Source: Ahaetulla prasina
Taxonomy: Eukaryota; Chordata; Lepidosauria; Squamata; Colubridae
DNA length: 64,000 nt
Direction: 5' to 3'
Assembly: GCF_028640845.1 (NCBI RefSeq)
Contig: NC_080539.1
Coordinates: forward strand, 369,873,233 to 369,937,232
Made by a program: the position numbers and the translations under genes. Within the stretch, counting starts at the first letter, position 1. Each line of letters starts with the position of its first letter. This document shows positions 55,249 through 64,000 of this stretch, one piece after another. Below the pieces are notes generated by a model. It saw only the letters and a list, made by a program, of their open reading frames with translations. It made no database searches and was not told the origin of the DNA.

Positions 55249-56415
55249 CAGGTAGGCCTCGGACTGACAACCACAATGGAACCGTTAAATGAGACGTTTG
55301 TTAAATGTGTTGTGCCCTGTTTTACAACCTTTCTTGCCATAATGGTTTTAAGGCAGGGGTGTCCAAACTTGGCCCCTTGAAGAGTGGCGGACTTCAACTC
55401 CCAGTACTCCCCAGCTGTTGTGTCTGTGCCCTCCGAGCTGGGCCTGCTGCCAGAAAGTGACTTGGAGCCAGGCTTCCTGCCAGAAAGTGACTTGGAAAGT
55501 GAGGGGGAAGGGCCGTCAGGACTTACCTCGGGAGCACCGGCTTCCCTGGCTCAGAGCCAGAGGCAGGCCAGGTGGAAGAGATAACGAGGCCTCCGTCCCC
55601 TGACTCTTTCCCCCCCCCCCCAGGCCACGTCTCCAGACCCGGCTGATGGCAATCAGGCCTGGCTTGACCCTAGGTTTCGTAGGCAGGAGAGGCGGGAACA
55701 ACAGAAGCAGGGGTGGGGCAGGCCTAGGAAGTGCTGAGTCATGGAGCCACACCCCACAGGATATAAAGGCAGCAAGAGCTGCTGTGCCTCTTCGTAGCAG
55801 GCAAATCAACTGATTAACTAAGAGCTGAAGTTTGTTCCTGGGTGACTCACCGGCGTCGAGGGAGATAACAGAGACACTTGGCAGACGCTCGCTATTTTGC
55901 TGCCAGAGCTGATAGTGCTGGCTAATTAAGCCATCACTCGGTCGGAGGCGAAGGAGGACAGAACACCAGCCATAAATAAGAGCAAGTTGCTGGCTAGGGA
56001 ATTCTGGGAGTTGAAGTCTGCCACTCTTACAAGGGGTCAGGTTTGGACATCTCTGGTTTAAGTGAATCGTTGCAGTCGTTCAATTAGGAAGGCGGTTTGT
56101 TAAAAGTGAAGTTGGCTTCCCCGATGACTTCGTGCTCAGAGCATCACAAAAGGGGATCATCACGTGACGCAGCAACCGTCGTAAATAGGAACCGGTTGCA
56201 GAGCGGCTGAATTTTGATCACCTGACCATTGGGGATGCCGCAATGGTGGTGTGAAAAAATGGTTACTAATTGCGTTTTTCCTGGGCCGCTGTGACTTTGA
56301 ACGATCGGCTTTTCCAAACGTCTTGACAAGCAACAGATTCACTTAACAACCGTGTTACTAATTCACAACTGCAGCGATTCACTTAACAACGGTCTCACGT
56401 GGCAACAGAAGCTTT
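55249..56415. repeat. gtcctcgacttacgac repeat holding a foldback and a solo LTR
   Basis: The outer repeat occupies 55249-55350 and 56064-56415. Within it a foldback (left arm 55354-55415, right arm 55971-56063) is split by the solo LTR, giving three nested layers. Confidence 0.75.
55416..55965 (+). mobile_element. Solo LTR with 5-bp target duplication CCAGC
   Basis: 550 bp, starts TGTTGTGTCTGTG, ends GGACAGAACA, flanked by CCAGC at 55411-55415 and 55966-55970. It has a TATA box (tataaagg at 55762) and a direct repeat cttcctgccagaaagtgact near its 5' end. No internal retroviral sequence is attached. It belongs to the same family as the fragment at 2279-2661. Confidence 0.88.
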
Positions 56416-56667
56416 GGGCTTCTGTAATACATAATACATACACCGTAATACATGCTCTTTACCCTTGGCCTACGGCAAAAGAGAGTTAGGCACTTGCCAC
56501 CTTTTAATCTTTTATTTTTAACCGTTTCACTGATTTTATTGCGATTTTTATGATTGTTGCGAGCTGCCCAGTGTTGTTGAGAGCGGGGCAGAAAACAGAA
56601 GTTTAAGGCTAGAAAAATAGGCAGGTAGTCCTCCATTTACAACCACAATTGAGACTGTCTTTATACT

Positions 56668-56930
56668 GGGGCTTCTGGTGGCTCAGACTGCTAAGACAGT
56701 CTGTTATTAATAGCAGCTGCTTGCAATTACTGCAAGTTCAAATCCCACCAGGCCCAAGGTTGACTCAGCCTTCCATCCTTTATAAGGTAGGTAAAATGAG
56801 GACCCAGATTGTTGGGGGCAATAAAGTTGACTTTGTATATAATATACAAATGGATGAAGACTATTGCTTGACATAGTGTAAGCCGCCCTGAGTCTTCGGA
56901 GAAGGGCGAGATATAAATGCAAATTAAAAA
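56668..56930 (+). mobile_element. tRNA-derived SINE with L2-like tail, full-length
   Basis: The head ggcttctggtggctcagact (A-box-like) and gcaagttcaaatcccacca (B-box-like), a body cagccttccatcctttataa, and a tail aagccgccctgagtcttcgg with gggcgagatataaatgc and A-run. The tail matches the L2-like LINEs here, suggesting it used their machinery. Confidence 0.82.
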
Positions 56931-56932
56931 AA

Positions 56933-57357
56933 ACCTGTTTCCCCGGAAATAAGACCCTGTCTTCTATTTTTTTGAACCCCGAAATAAGCGCTTGGCCTTA
57001 TTTTTGGGGTGGGTTTATTATTTTGGGGCACATGGAGCGAGATGGGGCCCCTCTTGCTGTCTTACCTGATTTCCAGCTCTATCTCCCTAATCCTAATCCA
57101 GGGGTCTCCAATTTTGGCAACTTTAAGACTTGTGGACTCCAACTCCCAGAATTCCTCAGCCAGCAAAGCTGGCTGAGGAATTCTGGGAGCTGAAGTCCAC
57201 AAAGTTGTGAAGATTGGAGACCCCTGCCCTAATCAGAGGAAATGGTGGGGACCGGCTGCGCATGCGGTTAAATATTTTTGGGGAGGTCTTATTTTCGGGG
57301 GGGATTTTGAGGGGGGCTTATTATCCAGGGAGGTCTTATTTTCGGGGAAACACGATA
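56933..57357. mobile_element. MITE with gtttccccggaaataagac termini, nested foldback
   Basis: Left end cctgtttccccggaaataag and right end cttattttcggggaaacacg are inverted repeats. A complete foldback element lies inside at 57099-57226. Confidence 0.7.
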
Positions 57358-57389
57358 TTGCTATTACTGTATATCTTTTAACTATCTGC

Positions 57390-57935
57390 CATCACTCTGC
57401 TAAACAGCTAATTCGCACAACACCGTAGGGCTATGGTACTATTATCCTTCTCATCTTTCTTAATACCTATCTCCTTATCTTCTTAATGACTACAACGTTG
57501 TTGCTTGTACCTTATTATTTATATTGTTTTTATTTAGTATCCTAGCGTGAGTTTTGTTGATCACTTTTTTTTTAATTTGCATTTATATCCCACCCTTCTT
57601 CGAAGACTCAGAGCGGCTTACACTATGTTAAGCAATAGTCTTCATCCTTTTTGTATATTATATACAAAGTCAACTTATTGCCCCCAACAATCTGGGTCCT
57701 CATTTTACCTACCTTATAAAGGATGGAAGGCCAACCTTGGGCCTGGTGGGACTTGAACTTGCAGTAATTGCAAGCAGCTGTGTTAATAACAGACTGTCTT
57801 ACCAGTCTGAGCCACAGAGGCTATGACTATCACTTAAGTGTTGTGTCTTATGATGAATGTATTTTTACGATGATTATGGTCATGATTTATCACTCGTTGC
57901 TTGTAGGTACATTGAGAGCTTATGCACCCACACTT
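57390..57935 (+). mobile_element. Old AATAG-type LINE 3' end with nested SINE
   Basis: gccatcactctgctaaacag and a diverged 3' end (57390-57560), a minus-strand SINE (57568-57822), then cattgagagcttatgcaccc. The LINE is more diverged than the copies at 59-63 kb. Confidence 0.6.
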
Positions 57936-58059
57936 TGGCCAATAGAGAATTCTGTTCCGTTTTGTTCTGTTTTCTGTTGCAAAGCTGGCTGAGCAACTCT
58001 GGGAGTTGAAGTCCACAAGTCTTAAAGTTGCCAAGGTTGGAGACCCTTGATCCAGGTTG

Positions 58060-58700
58060 TCCCAAAGGTGCTTTTACAGGGGGCAACTGGACTTTCTTGT
58101 TCTTTTCTTTTGAAGGCGTTTCGCTTCTCATCCAAGAAGCTGGAAGAAGCACGCAAAACCGTCCCACAAGGTATGCACGGCCCCGCTGGCCTTAGCAAGA
58201 ATGGAAGCACCGATACCTGCAAGAGCGGTGGTCCATCGCGCATGTGCGAGCTGGCACCCAAACACCTGGATATTGGCATGGAAGCGCGTCCGACGAACAG
58301 CTGGCCATCGCGCATGCGTGCAATGTCAACCTGGAAGGTCGGGCGCCAGCCTGCGCAGTGTGACGGAACGCCACTCTTCTGGGTTCTGCCGCTCCCGCGC
58401 ATGCAACAACCAGCTAACCATCGCGCATGTGATCACAGGAACGTGGAATAGGAGCCAGCGAGGCCGCGCATTCTTCGCGGGATAGTTTCGCGTACCGCTT
58501 CCGGCACTGCTCTAAAAGGATGCAAATGACCAGCTGTCTGCAAGGAATATAAATCCTTCCATTCCCCTGCTATCCTGTCGCAGTTGAAGAAGCTTCTTGG
58601 AGGAGAAGCGAGACGTCTTCGCAAGAAAACAAACAAACGAGAAAAGTCCAATTGCCTCCTGAGAAAAAAAACATCTGTGGGATTTCCAAAGTTGAGAAAC
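58060..58700. other. Segment bounded by inverted hammerhead-like blocks
   Basis: A minus-strand copy of the block (58111-58145) and a plus-strand copy (58581-58620) enclose GC-rich sequence with repeated catcgcgcatg phrases. It may be a head-to-head Penelope-type remnant; no coding sequence is recognised. Confidence 0.35.
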
Positions 58701-59070
58701 ACGGCGGCCATCTATTCCAGCAGCTTCCTGTCCCATTTTCCCAAGGGAAGATGATGGAGGACATCCTTCTGCGGCACAGGAAGGGAGCGTAGCCTAGCAG
58801 AGAAGTTGCTCATGGGGGGTGGGATGAGGGGGAAGTCACCTCACAACAGGAAGTGCTGAGAATACGGGACAAAAACCTCTTTGCAGGAAATTGGCCGACC
58901 CACCGGAACTGTCTGGAAGAGATTTTATTTTTCCCTTGGAACAAAACAAAACGAGATTTAAATCTAGACTCCCTAGAAATGGGGGTGGGTGGGAGAAATA
59001 TCCAGATTGAACAGCCAAGAAGTAGATACAGGGAGAGATAAAGATCCAAGAGAGGCATATGGGGAGGTAA

Positions 59071-60839
59071 GTTCAAAAAAAGCATAGCAATTAAAGTATT
59101 GAAGCGGGCAAGAGACGATGGATAGATGATTTCTCCTTTTTTTGTTGTTGTTCCGATTTGCTTTTCTTTTTCTCTCTCTTTTTTTTTAGGTAGGTGACAT
59201 GACTAGAAGTTAGGTAGGATTGAAAGAAAACGATTTTTTTTTTTAAATAAAGGGTGATACGATTCAAAGTTAGAATAAGAGAGAGAAATAAGAGAAGGGG
59301 GAATATTAGTGCATACACTTTTATATAATAAAATAAAAGCAATGACGAGAGAAAATATGCAATAATTGAATAATGACAGACTGCAACTTAATACAAATGT
59401 GTATTATTAGAATTATTATCAATAAGTTGGTTGAACGTAAGTTGGTGGTAGACTTTAGGAGAAACCCTTCCATACTTCCGCCTCTCACAATACTAGACAA
59501 CACAGTATCAACAGTAAAATTTCTAGGTTCTATCATATCGCAAGATCTAAAATGGACAGCTAAAAGGACAACAAAGAATGTTCTTTCTGCCAACTCAGTA
59601 AGCTCAAACTGCCCAAGGAGCTGATCCAGTTCTACAGAGGTGTGAGTCTGTCATTTGCATCTCTATAACTGTCTGGTTCGGTTCTGCAACCCACCAAGAA
59701 AAACACAGACTTCAGAGGATAATTAGAACTGCAGAAAAAATAATTGCTACCAACCTGCCTTCCATTGAGGACCTGTATACTGCACGAATCAAGAAGAGGG
59801 CTGTGAAAATATTTACAGACCCCTCACATCCTGGACATAAACTGTTTCAACTCCTACCCTCAAAACGACGCTATAGAGCACTGCACACCAGAACAACTAG
59901 ACACAAGAACAGTTTTTCCCGAAGGCCATCACTCTGCTAAACAAATAATTCCATCAACACAGTCAGACTATTTACTGAATCTGCACTATTAATCTTCTCA
60001 TAGTTCCCATCACCAATCTCTTTCCATTTATGACTGTATGACTATAACTTGTTGCTGGCAATCCTTATGATTTATATTGATATATTGACCATCAATTGTG
60101 TTGTAAATGTTGTACCTTGATGAACGTATCTTTTCTTTTATGTACACTGAGAGCATATGCACCAAGACAAATTCCTTGTGTGTCCAATCACACTTGGCCA
60201 ATAAAAATTCTATTCTATTCTTTTCTATTCTATTCTATTCTATTCTATTCTATTCTAAACTATGATTAATTTTACTAGTTTTATTTGTATTGGAATGCAT
60301 GATACCCAGGTGCTGCGCTGCTCATGCATTGATAGGTTTGTAAAAAAAATAAAAAAAACTTGGGGGGGGGGAAGAAAAAAGAAATGGGGTTCCCGTCTGC
60401 CCTGTGTTGTATAGAGCTGGCTGTGGTCCGAACAGACCTCCTAAAGTCAGTGCGACTTAGCACCAACATCACAAGTTTGCTCGCTATTTCATATCATTAA
60501 CCCAGATCCCATGTATGGGATGAATTGAGCCTGGCTGATTTAATTTGCTTAATCATCCTACACAAACACACAAACGGTGTGCGTTGTCTATGCAGGCGAC
60601 AGGTTCACACTACCCTGTGTGACAATAGCAGGAGGGTCTGCCCAGTGCTGGCTTAAAGCAGGCTACTGGTTACAAACCAGGTTTATAAAGAAGGCCTAAA
60701 GTGACCAGAGAAGGGACGTGGTGGCTCGGTGGCTAAGATGCTGAGCTTGTCGATCGAAAGGTCGGCTGTTCAGCGGTTTGAATCTAATTGTCGCGTAGGC
60801 TGAGCTCCGTTACTTGTCTCAGCTTCTGCCGACCTAGCA
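59071..60839 (+). repeat. 1.77-kb tandem duplication, copy A, with LINE
   Basis: Begins gttcaaaaaaagcatagcaa. It contains an AATAG-tailed LINE (about 59430-60257) with several frame-breaking deletions, about 440 bp of flank, and the 5' part of a Sauria SINE (60710-60850) cut off at the junction. Confidence 0.88.
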
Positions 60840-62644
60840 GTTCAAAAGCATAGCAATTAAAGTATTGAAGCGGGCAAGAGACGATGGATAGATGATTTCT
60901 CCTTTTTTTTTGTTGTTGTTCCGATTTGCTTTTCTTTTTCTCTCTTTTTTTTAGGTAGGTGACATGACTAGAAGTTAGGTAGGATTGAAAGAAAACGATT
61001 TTTTTTTTAAATAAAGTGATACGATTCAAAGTTAGAATAAGAGAGAGAAATAAGAGAAGGGGGAATATTAGTGCATACACTTTTATATAATAAAATAAAA
61101 ACAATGACGAGAGAAAATATGCAATAATTGAATAATGACAGACTGCAACTTAATACAAATTATTAGAATTATTATCAATGAGTTGGTTGAACGTAAGTTG
61201 GTGGTAGACTTTAGGAGAAACCCTTCCATACTTCCGCCTCTCACAATACTAGACAACACAGTATCAACAGTAGAAACCTTCAAATTTCTAGGTTCTATCA
61301 TATCGCAAGATCTAAAATGGACAGCTAACATCAAAAAAGGACAACAAAGAATGTTCTTTCTGCGCCAACTCAGTAAGCTCAAACTGCCCAAGGAGCTGCT
61401 GATCCAGTTCTACAGAGGAATTATTGAGTCTGTCATTTGCATCTCTATAACTGTCTGGTTCGGTTCTGCAACCCAACAAGAAAAACACAGACTTCAGAGG
61501 ATAATTAGAACTGCAGAAAAAATAATTGCTACCAACCTGCCTTCCATTGAGGACCTGTATACTGCACGAATCAAGAAGAGGGCCGTGAAAATATTTACAG
61601 ATCCCTCACATCCTGGACATAAACTGTTTCAACTCCTACCCTCAAAACGACGCTATAGAGCACTGCACACCAGAACAACTAGACACAAGGACAGTTTTTT
61701 CCCGAAGGCCATCACTCTGCTAAACAAATAATTCCATCAACACTGTCAGACTATTTACTGAATCTGCACTACTATTAATCTTCTCATAGTTCCCATCACC
61801 AATCTCTTTCCACTTATGACTGTATGACTATAACTTGTTGCTGGCAATCCTTATGATTTATATTGATATATTGACCATCAATTGTGTTGTAAATGTTGTA
61901 CCTTGATGAACGTATCTTTTCTGTTATGTACACTGAGAGCATATGCACCAAGACAAATTCCTTGTGTGTCCAATCACACTTGGCCAATAAAAATTCTATT
62001 CTATTCTATTCTATTCTATTCTATTCTATTCTATTCTATTCTATTCTAAACTATGATTAATTTTACTAGTTTTATTTGTATTGGAATGCATGATACCCAG
62101 GTGCTGCGCTGCTCATGCATTGATAGGTTTGTAAAAAAATAAAAAAAAACTTGGGAAAAGAAAAAAGAAATGGGGTTCCCGTCTGCCCCGTGTTGTGTGG
62201 AGCTGGCTGTGGTCTGAACCGCCAGCCTGCCTCACAAAGGGGTGTGAATGTGGCTTCGCACACCAACATCACAAGTTTGCTCCGCTATTTCATATCATTA
62301 ACCCAGATCCCATGTATGGGATGAATTGAGCCTGGCTGATTTAATTTGCTTAATCATCCTACACAAACACACAAACGGTGTGCGTTGTCTATGCAGGCGA
62401 CAGGTTCACACTATCCTGCGTGACAATAGCAGGAGGGTCTGCCCAGTGCTGGCTTAAAGCAGGCTACTGGTTACAAACCAGGTTTATAAAGAAGGCCTAA
62501 AGTGACCAGAAAAGGGACGTGGTGGCTCGGTGGCTAAGATGCTGAGCTTGTCGATCGAAAGGTCGGCTGTTCAGCGGTTTGAATCCCTAGTGTCGCGTAA
62601 CAGGCTGAGCTCCCGTTACTTGTCTCAGCTTCTGCCGACCTAGC
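60840..62644 (+). repeat. 1.8-kb tandem duplication, copy B, with LINE
   Basis: Begins gttcaaaagcatagcaatta. Its LINE (about 61190-62047) keeps a 198-codon open frame (61135-61731) with VETFKFLGSIISQDLKWTAN, LPKELLIQFYRGIIESVICI and SHPGHKLFQLLPSKRRYRAL, then the 3' end and (TTCTA)n. It ends inside the complete SINE at 62511. Confidence 0.88.
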
Positions 62645-62864
62645 AGTTCAAAAGCATGTAAAAAATGCAAGTAGAAAAATAGGGGCCACCTTTGGTGGGA
62701 AGGGAACAGCGTTCCATGCACCTCTGGCGTTGAGTCATGCCGGCCACATGACCACGGAGACGTCTTCGGACAGCGCTGGCTCTTCGGCTTTGAAACGGAG
62801 ATGAGCACCGCCCCCTAGAGTTGGGAACGACTAGCACATATGTGCGAGGGGAACATTTACCTTT
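62511..62864 (+). mobile_element. Sauria-type SINE, full-length, 12-bp target duplication
   Basis: Flanked by AAAGTGACCAGA (62499-62510 and 62865-62876). The head cgtggtggctcggtggctaa and cagcggtttgaatccc carry A- and B-box-like motifs. The body (gttccatgcacctctggcgt, gccggccacatgaccacgga, ggagatgagcaccgccccct) is the Sauria SINE as I know it from lizards and snakes; its 3' end is related to Bov-B. Confidence 0.85.
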
Positions 62865-62974
62865 AAAGTGACCAGATCGGCAAAATACAAAGGAAATCAA
62901 TATAAAACGTTTTACTGTTGGTATCTGGCACCTTCTAGATTGACAAAAATATATCCAAATTTAAACCCCAATTT

Positions 62975-63757
62975 ATTTATTTATTTTATTGGAATTTATA
63001 TCCCACCCTTCTCCGAAGACTCAGGGCAGCTTACACTGTGTCAAGCAATAGTCTTCATCCATTTGTATATTATACACAAAGTCAACTTTATTGCCCCCAA
63101 CAATCTGGGTCCTCATTTTACCTACCTTATAAAAGATGGAAGGCTGTCAACCTCAGGCCTGGTGGGACTTGAACTTGCAGTAATTGCAAGCAGCTGTGAA
63201 CTGCAGAAAAAATAATTACTACCAACCTGCCTTCCATTGAGGACCTGTATACTGCACGAATCAAGAAGAGGGCTGTGAAAATATTTACAGATCCCTCACA
63301 TCCAGGACATAAACTGTTTCAACTCCTACCCTCAAAACTACGTTATAGAGCACTGCACACCAGAACAACTAGACACAAGAACAGTTTTTCCCCCGAAGGC
63401 CATCACTCTGCTAAACAAATAATTCCCTCAACACTGTCAGACTATTTACTGAATCTGCACTACTATTAATCTTCTCATCGTTCCCATCACCAATCTCCTT
63501 CCACTTATGACTGTATGACTGTAACTTTGTTGCTGGCAGTCCTTATGATTGATATTTATATATTGACCATCATTTGTGTTGTAAATGTTGTACCTTGATG
63601 AACGTATCTTTTAGGTACACTGAGAGCATATGCACCAAGGCAAATTCCTTGTGTGTCCAATCACACTTGGCCAATAAAAAAATTCTATTCTATTCTAGTC
63701 TAGTCTAGTCTAGTCTAATAATAGACAGACATAGTCTGCTGAGCCACCAGAGGCCTC
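62975..63757 (-). mobile_element. SINE split by an AATAG-tailed LINE
   Basis: The SINE tail side is at 62975-63197 and its head resumes at about 63718-63757 (agtctgctgagccaccagag). Between them lies a plus-strand LINE 3' end (63198-63716) coding for TNLPSIEDLYTARIKKRAVK and SHPGHKLFQLLPSKLRYRAL, with tail (TTCTA)n turning into (GTCTA)n. Confidence 0.82.
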
Positions 63758-64000
63758 AATTGTTGGAAATGTGGAGAAAAGCAAGGTACCTTCTTTCATA
63801 CATGGTGGTCATGCTCCAAAACAAAAAAATATTGGCTGAAAATACATAGTTGGATACAGGAAGTCACAGGCTTCCAGATAGAATACACACCACAGCTGTT
63901 TCTTCTAGGAATGATGAAAACAAAATATGAAAAAAAGAAACCCCAACATATATCATTTTACATATGACAACAGCAGCAAGATTGGCATTTGCGCAATGTT
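63758..64000 (+). mobile_element. L1 ORF2 C-terminal fragment, runs off the window
   Basis: The plus strand encodes CWKCGEKQGTFFHTWWSCSK, KKYWLKIHSWIQEVTGFQIE and PQLFLLGMM, the cysteine-containing C-terminal region of L1 ORF2p. It continues beyond the edge. Confidence 0.75.

Noticed and set aside
56668..56745. A functional tRNA gene at the SINE heads
   Set aside because: A- and B-box-like motifs are present but the sequence does not close into a clean cloverleaf with paired acceptor stem, and it continues directly into a SINE body.
1..64000. CRISPR arrays or prokaryotic operons
   Set aside because: The regular repeats are degenerate minisatellites without unique spacers, and gene structure is clearly eukaryotic with spliced exons.

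Overview
The window is nuclear DNA of a squamate reptile, most likely a snake. It carries one recognisable host gene, TLE5 (formerly AES, the Groucho-family amino-terminal enhancer of split), on the minus strand. The squamate assignment rests on a full-length Sauria-type SINE, tRNA-derived SINEs with an L2-like tail, and a Penelope-like element. Snakes are favoured because of many copies of a non-LTR element ending in (AATAG)n; such CR1/L3 tails are known to seed AATAG microsatellites in colubroid snakes. The species cannot be named from sequence alone.

TLE5 runs right to left: a CpG-rich promoter and 5' UTR (about 47.5-48.48 kb), exon 1 (47668-47694), exon 2 (35610-35707), exon 3 (34596-34659), exon 4 (28831-28875), exon 5 (25257-25319), exon 6 (23637-23711), and exon 7 with the stop codon (16560-16781). 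A probable 3' UTR reaches down to about 14.0 kb. The seven exons total 594 nt and encode 197 residues plus stop, the length I know for vertebrate TLE5, with every junction in frame. Exon 5 is present twice, because a 1.16 kb intronic block including it was tandemly duplicated (second copy 26412-26474).

Almost everything else is repeats. From 1 to 13 kb lie L1, CR1, L2 and AATAG-tailed LINE fragments, a solo LTR beside an older LTR piece, and a Penelope-like element arranged as a head-to-head pair inside the (TA)n tract of another LINE. The introns hold hAT-type elements with exact or near-exact 8-bp duplications, palindromic foldback elements, a ~400-bp family beginning gtcctcgacttacgac, an ORF1-only L1 with an 18-bp target duplication, and several tandem block duplications. 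Exon 1 is flanked on both sides by GC-rich minisatellites: about 1.1 kb in intron 1 (46.2-47.3 kb) and about 5 kb upstream (48.48-53.46 kb), the latter with higher-order structure and a copy of the promoter edge inside it. From 53.5 to 64 kb there are AATAG-tailed LINE copies, a solo LTR nested in a foldback nested in another repeat, a 1.77 kb tandem duplication with a SINE at its breakpoint, and an L1 ORF2 fragment at the window edge.

I found no other host-gene exon, no tRNA or rRNA gene, and no CRISPR or prokaryotic feature. The main points of interest are the duplicated in-frame exon, the promoter-flanking arrays, the Penelope pair with hammerhead-like ends, and a possible captured coding fragment near 5 kb.
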